NCBI RefSeq assembly: GCF_009674565.1
Contig: NZ_WKJL01000025.1
Location: 16,982-80,981, forward strand
Reading direction: 5' to 3'
Length of the DNA stretch: 64,000 nucleotides
Source of the DNA: Duganella aquatilis
GTDB taxonomy: Bacteria; Pseudomonadota; Gammaproteobacteria; Burkholderiales; Burkholderiaceae_D
Below are positions 56,084-64,000 of the stretch, one piece after another. Each line of letters starts with the position of its first letter. Position 1 is the first letter of the stretch. The notes below the pieces were generated by a model. It had not been told where the DNA came from, searched no databases, and saw nothing but the letters and a program-made list of their open reading frames with translations. The translations under genes were made by a program, and so were the position numbers.

Positions 56084-56865
56084 GCGCGCACCCAGTCGGC
56101 GGCCGCCTGCATCATCGCGCGCAGCGGCTGCTGCACCTGCGCGGACAGGTCGGCGCGGTAGCCATACGGCGCCTCTTCATCCATATACGTCGATTGGCAC
56201 ATCTCCAGCTGGATCGCATGCACGCCGCGCGCCGGCTCGCCGTAGAAACGCGTGATATGCCCCCCCTTGAAGCGGCCATTGACGGCAATGGTGTAGTCGC
56301 CGCCCTGCGCACGCGCGACGATGGCATCGCTCAGGCCAGCAGCGCAGCTCTTGCCGTCGGCGGTGCCGAAGTTCAGGTCAGGCAGCTTGCCATCGAAGAA
56401 GCGCGGCACCACCGAAGCGATCGAATGCGCATCCCACAGCACCACCCGGCCGTGCAGCGCCAGCAGGCGATCCAGTTCGGAGCGCAGTTGATCGTGATAC
56501 GGCTTCCAGTACGCCTGCAGGCGGCGTTTGACCTCCGCCTCGTCCGGCGTGCGGCCTTCGCGGTACAGCGGCTCGCGGTGGAAGGTGTCGACCGGGCACA
56601 GGCCGGTGGTGTCCTGCCCCGGATACAGATTGGTATTTTCCGGCGGCCGGTTCAAGTCGATCACATAACGCGACCAGCGCGCTGACAGCACCGACGCGCC
56701 CATCTCGCCAAGGAACTCATAAAGACGCACCAGATGCCAGTCGGTGTCCTGCTTGTCGACGGCTGCCGGCGTCATCGCCGCCAGCACGTCGTCGGGAATA
56801 TCGGTGCCCACGTGCGGCATGGACACCAGCAAGGGAATACTGCCTGCTTTGAACTGATAATCCAT
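56080..56865 (-). CDS. hutG: N-formylglutamate deformylase
   Basis: This 261-residue zinc-dependent amidohydrolase yields glutamate and formate, the final step. Its text (PLLVSMPHVGTDIPDDV, RYVIDLNRPPENTNLYPGQ, LWDAHSIASVVPRFFDG) is typical of the N-formylglutamate amidohydrolase family, not of the arginase-type HutG. AAGGAGTAGCGC precedes ATG 56865. Confidence 0.95.
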   Translation of the reverse strand: MDYQFKAGSIPLLVSMPHVGTDIPDDVLAAMTPAAVDKQDTDWHLVRLYEFLGEMGASVLSARWSRYVIDLNRPPENTNLYPGQDTTGLCPVDTFHREPLYREGRTPDEAEVKRRLQAYWKPYHDQLRSELDRLLALHGRVVLWDAHSIASVVPRFFDGKLPDLNFGTADGKSCAAGLSDAIVARAQGGDYTIAVNGRFKGGHITRFYGEPARGVHAIQLEMCQSTYMDEEAPYGYRADLSAQVQQPLRAMMQAAADWVRA

Positions 56866-56875
56866 GCGCTACTCC

Positions 56876-58426
56876 TTACGGATGCAGAGACGTGAACAGC
56901 TCCTTGCACGAGGCGCTCAACTCGCCGCGCATCACCATGCCCTTGGCTGCTTCGATGTCCGGCGCGAAGAAGCGGTCTTCCTCGTAGAACGGCACCTTCT
57001 GGCGCAACTGCTCATGCACGTGCTCCAGATGCGGCGAAGTTTTCAGCGGGCGGTGGAAATCGATGCCCTGCGCCGCCGCCAGCAACTCGATGCCGATGAT
57101 GACAGCCGTATTCTGCGCCATATCGTCCAGGCGGCGCGCCGCGTAAGTCGCCATGCTGACATGGTCTTCCTGGTTGGCGGAGGTCGGAATGGTGTCCACG
57201 CTGCCAGGATGCGCCAGCGACTTGTTCTCCGACGCCAGCGCGGCGGCGGTCACGTGGGCGATCATGAAGCCCGAATTCACGCCCGGATCGCGCACCAGGA
57301 ACGGCGGCAGGCCGGACAAGGTAGCGTCGATCAGCAGCGACACGCGACGCTCGGAGATCGAGCCGATTTCCGCGATGGCCAGCGCCAGCGTATCGGCGGC
57401 AAACGCCACCGGCTCGGCGTGGAAGTTACCGCCCGAAACCACCACCGACAGCTCGCCGTCCTTGAACAGCAGCGGATTGTCGGTAACCGCATTGGCTTCG
57501 ATCAGCAGCGTGCGCGCGGCGTTGTTGATGATGTCCCAGCAGGCGCCCATCACCTGCGGCTGGCAGCGCAGGCAGTAAGGATCCTGCACGCGCTCGTCGC
57601 CCACCAGGTGCGAGGCGCGGATTGCGCTGTCCGACACCAGCTTGCGGTAGATGGCAGCAGCGGCGATCTGGCCCGGCTGGCCGCGCACTTCATGCACGCG
57701 CGCGTCGAACGGCGAATCGGAACCCTTGGCCGCATCCAGCGACAGCGCGCCGGACACCATGCCCGCTTCCAGCAGGCGCTCGGCCATGAACAGGCCATGC
57801 AGCGCCAGCGCGGTCGACACCTGGGTGCCGTTGATCAGCGCCAGGCCTTCCTTCGCGGCCAGCACCACCGGCTCGATGTTGGCGGCCTTCAGCGCATCCA
57901 CAGCATCCATCAGCACGCCGTTGACGCGCACCTGGCCCACGCCCAGCATGGCCAGCGTCATGTGCGACAGCGGCGCCAGGTCGCCCGAAGCGCCGACCGA
58001 ACCCTTGGCCGGAATGGCCGGCATGATGCCGGCGTTGTACAGCGCGATCAGCGTGTTGACGATCAGCGGACGCACGCCCGAGTAGCCGCGCGCCAGGCTG
58101 CCGATTTTCATCAGCAGGATCAGGCGGCAGACGGCGTCCGACATCAGTTCGCCCGTGCCCACCGAGTGCGACAGGATCAGGTTGCGCTGCAGCTGTTCCA
58201 GCTTTTCGTCCGGGATGCGGGTCTTGGCCAGCAGGCCGAAACCGGTGTTGATGCCGTAGGCGGCGTCGCCCTTGGCAACGATGGCCTGCACGGCGGCGGC
58301 GGCGGCTTCGATCACCGGAAAGGCTTCGGCGGCCAGCGTCAGCGGCGCGGCGGCGGTCCACACGGCGCGCAGTTCGGACAGCGTCATGGCGCCGGGTTTG
58401 AGAGTCAGATTCATAGTGGTGCTCAT
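56876..58426 (-). CDS. hutH: Histidine ammonia-lyase
   Basis: This 516-residue enzyme makes urocanate from histidine, the first step. The autocatalytic MIO cofactor triad is A146-S147-G148 in GSVGASGDLAPLSHM. No ribosome site is evident at ATG 58426 or at the alternative ATG 58414. The gene follows hutU by 83 bp, a gap that holds GC hairpins. Confidence 0.96.
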   Translation of the reverse strand: MSTTMNLTLKPGAMTLSELRAVWTAAAPLTLAAEAFPVIEAAAAAVQAIVAKGDAAYGINTGFGLLAKTRIPDEKLEQLQRNLILSHSVGTGELMSDAVCRLILLMKIGSLARGYSGVRPLIVNTLIALYNAGIMPAIPAKGSVGASGDLAPLSHMTLAMLGVGQVRVNGVLMDAVDALKAANIEPVVLAAKEGLALINGTQVSTALALHGLFMAERLLEAGMVSGALSLDAAKGSDSPFDARVHEVRGQPGQIAAAAIYRKLVSDSAIRASHLVGDERVQDPYCLRCQPQVMGACWDIINNAARTLLIEANAVTDNPLLFKDGELSVVVSGGNFHAEPVAFAADTLALAIAEIGSISERRVSLLIDATLSGLPPFLVRDPGVNSGFMIAHVTAAALASENKSLAHPGSVDTIPTSANQEDHVSMATYAARRLDDMAQNTAVIIGIELLAAAQGIDFHRPLKTSPHLEHVHEQLRQKVPFYEEDRFFAPDIEAAKGMVMRGELSASCKELFTSLHP

Positions 58427-58451
58427 TTAATCATTGGTGGAGCAGGGAATT

Positions 58452-58502
58452 CGGGCGGCCTGCCGCCCGCCTGCGGAACGGGGCGCCCATGCAGGGGCGC
58501 CC
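58452..58502. repeat. GC hairpins between hutU and hutH
   Basis: CGGGCGGC and GCCGCCCG (58452-58459 and 58462-58469) form a tight stem. Further on is an exact direct repeat of the near-palindrome GGGGCGCCC (58480-58488 and 58494-58502). Together they could stabilise the hutU message end or reduce read-through into hutH. Confidence 0.5.
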
Positions 58503-58509
58503 TCCCGTC

Positions 58510-60213
58510 CTATAGGACCATAGGTAAGTTGAGGCCATTGCGCTTGGCGCAGGCGACGGCGGTTTCGTAGCCGGCATCGGCGTGACGCATCACACCCGAG
58601 CCGCTGTCGTTGACCAGCACGCGCGCCAGGCGCTTGGCGGCGGCGTCGGTGCCATCAGCAACGATCACCACGCCGGAATGCTGCGAGTATCCCATGCCGA
58701 CGCCGCCGCCGTGGTGCAGCGACACCCAGGTGGCGCCGCCGGCGGTGTTCAGCAGCGCGTTCAGCAGCGGCCAGTCGGAGACCGCATCGGTGCCGTCCTT
58801 CATCGCCTCGGTTTCGCGGTTAGGGCTGGCGACCGAGCCGGTGTCCAGGTGGTCGCGGCCGATCACGACCGGCGCTTTCAGCTCGCCGTTGCGCACCATC
58901 TCGTTGAACGCCAGGCCGGCGATGTGACGCTCGCCCAGTCCCAGCCAGCAGATACGCGCCGGCAGGCCCTGGAAGGCGATGCGCTCGCGCGCCATGTCCA
59001 GCCAGCGGTGCACCTGCGCGTGGTGCGGGAACAGTTCCTTGATCTTGGCGTCGGTCTTGTAGATGTCTTCCGGGTCACCGGACAGCGCCACCCAGCGGAA
59101 CGGTCCGCGTCCTTCGCAGAACTGCGGACGGATATAGGCCGGCACAAAGCCGGGGAAATCGAAGGCGTTCTGCACGCCGTGATCGAACGCCACCTGGCGG
59201 ATGTTGTTGCCGTAGTCGACCACCTTGGCGCCCAGCGCCTGGAAGTCCAGCATCGCCTGCACGTGCACCGCGCACGACGCGGTGGCGGCGGCCTTCAGTT
59301 CCGCATGGCGCGCCACGTCCTGCTGCGCCGCCTTCCAGTCGGCCACGTTCCAGCCTTGCGGCAGGTAGCCGTTGATCAGGTCATGCGCCGAGGTCTGGTC
59401 GGTGACCACGTCCGGCACGATGCCGCCGGCCTTGGCGCGGCGCACCAGCTCCGGCAGCACGTCGGCCGCGTTGCCCAGCAGGCCGATGGAGATCGCGTCG
59501 CCGTTCGCCTTGTGCAGCTTGATCAGTTCCAGCGCCTCGTCGATCGACGCAGCCTGCTTGTCCAGGTAACGGGTGCGCAGGCGGAAGTCGATGCTGCTCT
59601 GCTGGCACTCAATGGTCAGCGACACCGCACCGGCCATGGTGGCGGCCAGCGGCTGCGCGCCGCCCATGCCGCCCAGGCCCGCGGTCAGCACCCAGCGGCC
59701 TTTCAGGTCGCCGCCGAAGTGCTGGCGGCCCGCTTCGGCAAAGGTTTCGAAGGTGCCCTGCACGATGCCCTGGGTGCCGATGTAGATCCACGAACCGGCC
59801 GTCATCTGGCCGTACATGAACAGGCCCTTGCGGTCCAGTTCATTGAAGTGTTCCCAGTTGGCCCACTTCGGCACCAGGTTGGAGTTCGCGATCAGCACGC
59901 GCGGCGCATCCTCGTGGGTCTGGAACACGCCGACCGGCTTGCCGGACTGGATCAGCAGGGTTTGATTGTCTTTCAGCTCGCGCAGCGAGGCCAGGATCTG
60001 GTCGTAGCACTCCCAGTTGCGGGCGGCGCGGCCGATGCCGCCGTAGACCACCAGATGCTTCGGATTCTCCGCCACTTCCTTGTCCAGATTATTCTGGATC
60101 ATGCGGTAAGCCGCCTCCGCGCCCCAGTTCTTGCAGGTGCGCTCAGGGCCGCGCGGCGCGCGGATGTCGCGGCTGGCGTCGTAACGTGGGTCGCTGTCGA
60201 ATTGGCTGGTCAT
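58510..60213 (-). CDS. hutU: Urocanate hydratase
   Basis: This 567-residue NAD-containing enzyme converts urocanate to imidazolone propionate. Family markers include NWGAEAAYRMIQNNLDKEVA near the start, GGLGGMGGAQPLA (NAD site, about 175-190) and SLHHGGGVGMGYSQHSG near the end. GCAGGAGAC precedes ATG 60213. It is the first gene of the hut operon, 36 bp from the -10 box of its promoter. Confidence 0.97.
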   Translation of the reverse strand: MTSQFDSDPRYDASRDIRAPRGPERTCKNWGAEAAYRMIQNNLDKEVAENPKHLVVYGGIGRAARNWECYDQILASLRELKDNQTLLIQSGKPVGVFQTHEDAPRVLIANSNLVPKWANWEHFNELDRKGLFMYGQMTAGSWIYIGTQGIVQGTFETFAEAGRQHFGGDLKGRWVLTAGLGGMGGAQPLAATMAGAVSLTIECQQSSIDFRLRTRYLDKQAASIDEALELIKLHKANGDAISIGLLGNAADVLPELVRRAKAGGIVPDVVTDQTSAHDLINGYLPQGWNVADWKAAQQDVARHAELKAAATASCAVHVQAMLDFQALGAKVVDYGNNIRQVAFDHGVQNAFDFPGFVPAYIRPQFCEGRGPFRWVALSGDPEDIYKTDAKIKELFPHHAQVHRWLDMARERIAFQGLPARICWLGLGERHIAGLAFNEMVRNGELKAPVVIGRDHLDTGSVASPNRETEAMKDGTDAVSDWPLLNALLNTAGGATWVSLHHGGGVGMGYSQHSGVVIVADGTDAAAKRLARVLVNDSGSGVMRHADAGYETAVACAKRNGLNLPMVL

Positions 60214-60248
60214 GGGAAGTCTCCTGCTGCGGTCAATGGAATAACCGC

Positions 60249-60277
60249 AGCATAGGTTGTATAGACAACCAAGTCAA
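60249..60277 (-). promoter_or_regulatory. hutU promoter with HutC-type operator in the spacer
   Basis: On the minus strand: TTGACT (plus 60272-60277), a 17-bp spacer, then TATGCT (plus 60249-60254). The spacer is almost entirely the 16-bp palindrome GGTTGT-CTAT-ACAACC (60255-60270). The TTGT-N4-ACAA core is the form known for HutC, the GntR-family, urocanate-responsive repressor of hut operons. Binding here would block RNA polymerase directly. Confidence 0.8.
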
Positions 60278-60290
60278 CCCATAGCGTTGC

Positions 60291-61946
60291 CTATTTTTTA
60301 TACACCCGCTTGCCGCCCATCCAGGTTTGCAGCACCTGCGTCTTGCCCAGTTGCTCAGGCGAAATTTTGAAGATGTCGCGGTCGACCACGATGAAGTCGG
60401 CCCACTTGCCCGGCTCCAGCGAACCGATGACGTTTTCCTGGTGCGCCGCCCAGGCCGCGTCCAGGGTGAAGCAGCGGAACGCTTCGGTCATGGTCATCGC
60501 CTGGTTCTTGTACCAGCCGCCCACCGGCACGTTGGCGTTGTTCTGCCGCGTGACCGCCGCGTGCAGTCCCTCGAACGGATTCGGCGACTCGATCGGGAAG
60601 TCGGAACCGCAGGCGATCTTCGATCCCTGGTCGAGGAAGGTGCGCCAGGCATAGGCGCCCTTGATGCGCTCATGGCCGACGCGCTGCTCTGCCATGTTCT
60701 GGTCCGAGGTCGCGTGGGTCGGCTGCATCGACGGGATGATGCCCAGCTGTTTGAAGCGCGGGATATCCTCCAGCGTCACCACCTGCGCATGCTCGATGCG
60801 GTGGCGCAGTTCGACGTTCTTGTACTGCGGGATCAGCTGCGCGTAGGCGTCCAGGATCTGGTGGTTGCCGGCATCGCCGATGGCGTGGATGTTGACCTGA
60901 TAGCCGGCCTTCATCGCCTTGCTCATCTTGGCGCGCATCTCCGCGTCCGGATAGAACAGCAGGCCCTTGGTCGACGGCATGTCGGAATAAGGCGCCAGCA
61001 GCGCCGCGCCACGGCTGCCCAGGGCGCCATCCGAATACAGCTTGACCGCCGCCAGCGCGTACACGTCGTTGGCGTAGGACTTCAGCGGGCCGTCCTTGGA
61101 CAGCTCGTCGAAATCGGCCGTGGTGTCGCCGATCATGGCGTAGACGCGGGTGGTCAGCTTGCCGTGGTCGGCGTAGTCGCGGTAGATATCGTCCTGCACC
61201 ACCTTGATGCCGGCATCGTGCACGCTGGTCAGGCCGACCCTGGACAGCGACGCCAGCGCCACATCCAGCGTGGCGCGCGCCTCGGCCGGCGTCGGCAGCG
61301 GCACCACCTTGTTGACCAGTTCCATGGCCGCGTCGACCAGCACGCCGGTCGGCTTGCCGCTGGCGTCGCGTTCGATCTTGCCGCCGGCCGGATCGGCCGT
61401 TTCGCGCGTCACGCCGGCCATCTCCAGCGCCTTGGTGTTGACCCAGATGGCGTGGCCGTCGACGCGGTGCAGCAGCACCGGACGGTCGCGCACCACCATA
61501 TCCAGCTCGGCGGCGGTGGGAAAGCGGCCCAGTTTCCAGATCTCCTGGTTCCAGCCGAAGCCGATGATCCAGGCGTTTTTTGGGTGCGCGCGGGCGTAGT
61601 CCGCCACCGCCTTCACCGCGCCGTTGAGGGAGGTGGGGCTGTAGAGCTCCACGCCGGAGGCGATTTCGCCCAGTTCGAACACGTGGCCGTGGGCGTCGAT
61701 CAGCCCTGGCAGCAGGGTCTTGCCCTGCACGTCGATGTGCTCCGCGCGCGGCAGCGCGGCCGCCGTTTCCGCCTCGCTGCCGACCGCGATGACGCGGCCC
61801 AGGTCATCGAAGGCCAGCGAGGTAAAACGCTGCAACTGGCCGGCGGCGGTCAGCGTGTAGCCGTTGGCGCGGTCGATGATGGTGTCGGCATGGGCCGGCA
61901 GGGCGAAGGCAGCCAGCACGGCGGCGGTCAAAAAGGTGGGGCGCAT
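60291..61946 (-). CDS. Secreted amidohydrolase (YtcJ-type, Amidohydro_3)
   Basis: This 551-residue protein has a signal peptide (MRPTFLTAAVLAAFALPAHA). I chose ATG 61946 because GGAGA precedes it; ATG 61958 has no ribosome site. The metal motif DAHGHVFELG (about 85), HAIGDAGNHQILDAY, IEHAQVV and CGSDFPIES match the Amidohydro_3 family. Activities in this group vary widely, and no substrate can be given. It is upstream of and codirectional with the hut operon but ends just before the hutU promoter, so it is probably independent. Confidence 0.85.
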   Translation of the reverse strand: MRPTFLTAAVLAAFALPAHADTIIDRANGYTLTAAGQLQRFTSLAFDDLGRVIAVGSEAETAAALPRAEHIDVQGKTLLPGLIDAHGHVFELGEIASGVELYSPTSLNGAVKAVADYARAHPKNAWIIGFGWNQEIWKLGRFPTAAELDMVVRDRPVLLHRVDGHAIWVNTKALEMAGVTRETADPAGGKIERDASGKPTGVLVDAAMELVNKVVPLPTPAEARATLDVALASLSRVGLTSVHDAGIKVVQDDIYRDYADHGKLTTRVYAMIGDTTADFDELSKDGPLKSYANDVYALAAVKLYSDGALGSRGAALLAPYSDMPSTKGLLFYPDAEMRAKMSKAMKAGYQVNIHAIGDAGNHQILDAYAQLIPQYKNVELRHRIEHAQVVTLEDIPRFKQLGIIPSMQPTHATSDQNMAEQRVGHERIKGAYAWRTFLDQGSKIACGSDFPIESPNPFEGLHAAVTRQNNANVPVGGWYKNQAMTMTEAFRCFTLDAAWAAHQENVIGSLEPGKWADFIVVDRDIFKISPEQLGKTQVLQTWMGGKRVYKK

Positions 61947-62085
61947 CGGGTTCTCCATTCAGCAGCAAGATTCAGAGTGTAGCGAAGTTTGCGTTTTGGT
62001 CAACCGAACCGTGCACAACTGGGCTGGGCGAGTGGCCGGACGGGTACAATGCTGGCTTCCCGTATTTCTTTAGCGTGAATAGCCA

Positions 62086-63927
62086 GTGTCCAGCCGCCAA
62101 CTCTACCTTCGCCTCATCAAGGAATTCCTGCCCTACGGCGGAATCATGCTCGTCACGCTGCTGGCGGTCGCGGTGGCCGCGGCCACCGACGTGCTGCTGC
62201 TGGGCCAGCTGCAAAATGTGGTCGACGCGCTGACACCGGCCAACGCGCTGGGCGTGATCAAGACGCCGTCGACCGGCATGATGGCGGCCATGAAGCAGGC
62301 GCTGGGCGATTTGCTGCCGCGCGATCCGTCGCGGGCCGCACTGTGGACCATTCCCGCCGTGATCTTCGCGCTGGCCCTGCTGCGCATGGTGTCCAGCTTT
62401 GCCGGCGAATACGGCGCGGCCTGGCTCAACAGCCGGGTCCAGGCCAATCTGCGCGAAACCATGTTTGCCCGCATCATGCGGCTGCCGAACGGCTATTTCG
62501 ACCAGTCGTCGACCGGCACCACGCTGTCGCGGGTGGCCTTCGACGCCGCCCAGGTGGCGCAGGCCGGCCTGACCGTGGTCAACGTCGCGGTGCGCGACTC
62601 GGTGGCCACCACCGGCTACCTGATTACCCTGTTCGTGGTGGACTGGCAGCTGGCGGTGTTTTGCCTCGGCCTGCTGCCGCTGGTGGCGACGGTGGTGGTG
62701 TTCGCCGGCCGCCGCATGCGCGCGCTCAGCAACAGCGCCCAGGCCGCGATGGGCGACCTGACCAATGTGCTCGACGAGAGCATCAGCGGCCAGCGCGTGG
62801 TGAAGATTTTCGGCGGCCAGCAGTATGAGCACGACCGCTTTGGCAAGGTGGTCAAACTGAACCGCCAGCTGGCGGTCAAGCATGCCGCCACCTCGGCCTT
62901 TAACTCCGGCCTGATCATGCTGCTGATCGGGATCACGCTGTCGTCGGTGATTTATTTCGCGCTGATCCGCGCCCAGGCCGGCGCGCTGTCGGCCGGCGGC
63001 TTCGTCGCCTTCCTGACCGCCCTGATGGCGATGCAGTCGCCGATCAAGAACCTGACCAAGATTAACGAGCCGATGCAGCGCGGCCTGGCGGCGGCGGAAT
63101 CGGTGTTCGGCCTGATCGACCTGGAGTCGGAGGCCGACCAGGGCCAGAAAACCATCGCCCGCGCCGAGGGCCGCCTGTCGGTGCGCGACGTCAGCTTCCA
63201 CTATCGCGGCGCCGACGGCACGCCTTTGGACCCGGATGCGCGGCCGGCGCTGGACCATGTGTCGCTCGACATCGCCGCTGGCGAAACGATCGCGCTGGTG
63301 GGCAGCTCGGGCAGCGGCAAGACCACGCTGGCCGGCCTGCTGCCGCGCTTCTATGACGTCAGCAGCGGCAGCATCGAGCTCGATGGCGCCGACCTGCGCG
63401 ACTACACCCTGGCCTCGCTGCGCCAGCAGATCGCGCTGGTGTCGCAGGACGTAGTGCTGTTCAACGACACGCTGGCGGCCAACATCGCTTATGGTGATCC
63501 GGCGCCGTCGATGGAGCGCGTGGAAGCGGCGGCGCGCGCCGCCCATGCGCATGAATTCATCGTGCGCCAGCCGGAAGGCTACAACTCGCCGGTCGGCGAG
63601 AACGGCCTGCGCCTGTCGGGCGGCCAGCGCCAGCGCCTGGCGATCGCCCGCGCGCTGTACAAGAATGCGCCGATCCTGATCCTGGACGAAGCGACCAGCG
63701 CGCTGGATACCGAATCCGAGCGGCTGGTGCAGCAGGCCCTGGAAGTACTGATGAAAGGCCGCACCACGGTGGTCATCGCCCACCGCCTGTCGACCATCGA
63801 AAACGCCGACCGCATCGTGGTGCTGGATCGCGGCCGCATCGCCGAAACCGGCAGCCACGCTGCGCTGCTGGCCCAGAACGGCATCTACTCCCGCCTATAT
63901 CAAACGCAGAAAAGCGTTCAAACCTGA
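62086..63927 (+). CDS. msbA: Lipid A export ABC transporter MsbA
   Basis: This 613-residue half-transporter flips lipid A-core across the inner membrane. The start is GTG 62086, giving MSSRQLYLRL, a usual MsbA N-terminus. Six membrane segments lie within about 15-320, with the NBD after about 360: Walker A GSSGSGKTT (406-414), signature LSGGQ (510-514), Walker B LILDEATS (531-538) and IAHRLST. It acts as a homodimer. No waaA or lpxK neighbour is inside the window. Confidence 0.92.
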   Translation: MSSRQLYLRLIKEFLPYGGIMLVTLLAVAVAAATDVLLLGQLQNVVDALTPANALGVIKTPSTGMMAAMKQALGDLLPRDPSRAALWTIPAVIFALALLRMVSSFAGEYGAAWLNSRVQANLRETMFARIMRLPNGYFDQSSTGTTLSRVAFDAAQVAQAGLTVVNVAVRDSVATTGYLITLFVVDWQLAVFCLGLLPLVATVVVFAGRRMRALSNSAQAAMGDLTNVLDESISGQRVVKIFGGQQYEHDRFGKVVKLNRQLAVKHAATSAFNSGLIMLLIGITLSSVIYFALIRAQAGALSAGGFVAFLTALMAMQSPIKNLTKINEPMQRGLAAAESVFGLIDLESEADQGQKTIARAEGRLSVRDVSFHYRGADGTPLDPDARPALDHVSLDIAAGETIALVGSSGSGKTTLAGLLPRFYDVSSGSIELDGADLRDYTLASLRQQIALVSQDVVLFNDTLAANIAYGDPAPSMERVEAAARAAHAHEFIVRQPEGYNSPVGENGLRLSGGQRQRLAIARALYKNAPILILDEATSALDTESERLVQQALEVLMKGRTTVVIAHRLSTIENADRIVVLDRGRIAETGSHAALLAQNGIYSRLYQTQKSVQT

Positions 63928-63942
63928 AAACCGGGGTCAGTG

Positions 63943-64000
63943 CCGACATTCGGACACGGCCTCAGCCGCGCGCGGCTGAGGCCGTGTCCGAATGTCGGCA
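63943..64000. repeat. 58-bp perfect palindrome at the window edge
   Basis: GCCGACATTCGGACACGG and onward is followed by its exact reverse complement, centred between 63971 and 63972. The palindrome reaches the last base of the window and may continue. It follows msbA and is preceded by AAAACCGGGGTCAGT, which shares GGGGTCAGT with the repeats near 43.5 kb. Confidence 0.85.

Overview
The window is GC-rich, gene-dense bacterial chromosome. Gene content points to a betaproteobacterium of the Oxalobacteraceae (Massilia/Duganella/Janthinobacterium-like): a paa cluster with divergent paaX, hutUHGFDI with hutF, paired methyl-accepting chemotaxis proteins, a DarP/Mog pair, MsbA, and intergenic GGGTCAG-type palindromes. 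The family assignment is inference from gene content; no rRNA or tRNA gene is visible. No CRISPR array, intact insertion sequence or prophage was seen.

Layout. 1-6.1 kb: the end of a plus-strand gene, a PHP-domain lipoprotein, an M24 peptidase, a TPR/glycosyltransferase-like protein and two small lipoproteins. 6.2-19.2 kb: a minus-strand phenylacetate operon, transcribed paaABCDE-G-H-I-K-J-Y-Z, with paaX divergent. 19.3-31 kb: housekeeping and metabolic genes (M14 carboxypeptidase, hydrolase lipoprotein, pmbA, darP-mog-esterase, SDR, class III aminotransferase, chemoreceptor, FAH-family enzyme). 30.8-34.5 kb: a compact kamA-MFS-dioxygenase operon. 34.6-43.5 kb: a secreted Cache protein with a chemoreceptor, a DNA glycosylase, an HDOD protein and large lipoproteins. 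43.5-48.5 kb: a patchy stretch with REP-like hairpins, an antitoxin relic, an AT-richer membrane-protein gene, small enzymes and a transporter. 48.6-52.8 kb: a receptor-permease fusion and a large zinc metalloprotease. 52.9-60.3 kb: the complete histidine-utilisation operon. 60.3-64 kb: a secreted amidohydrolase, msbA and a long terminal palindrome.

How it works together. The paa genes activate phenylacetate to its CoA thioester (PaaK), epoxidise the ring (PaaABCDE), isomerise it to the oxepin (PaaG), open and oxidise it (PaaZ) and carry out beta-oxidation (PaaJ, PaaH) to acetyl-CoA and succinyl-CoA. The PaaF hydratase needed for the last part is not in the cluster. The hut genes take histidine to glutamate plus formate by the five-step route (HutH, HutU, HutI, HutF, HutG). 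The hutU promoter has near-consensus -35 and -10 elements 17 bp apart, with a 16-bp palindrome of HutC-operator type filling the spacer, but no hutC gene lies in the window.

The strongest candidates for something not well described are the kamA/MFS/2OG-dioxygenase operon, the Cache-protein/chemoreceptor pair whose receptor gene runs 102 bp into the antisense of a DNA repair gene, the receptor-first ABC fusion without an ATPase, and several structured intergenic elements.
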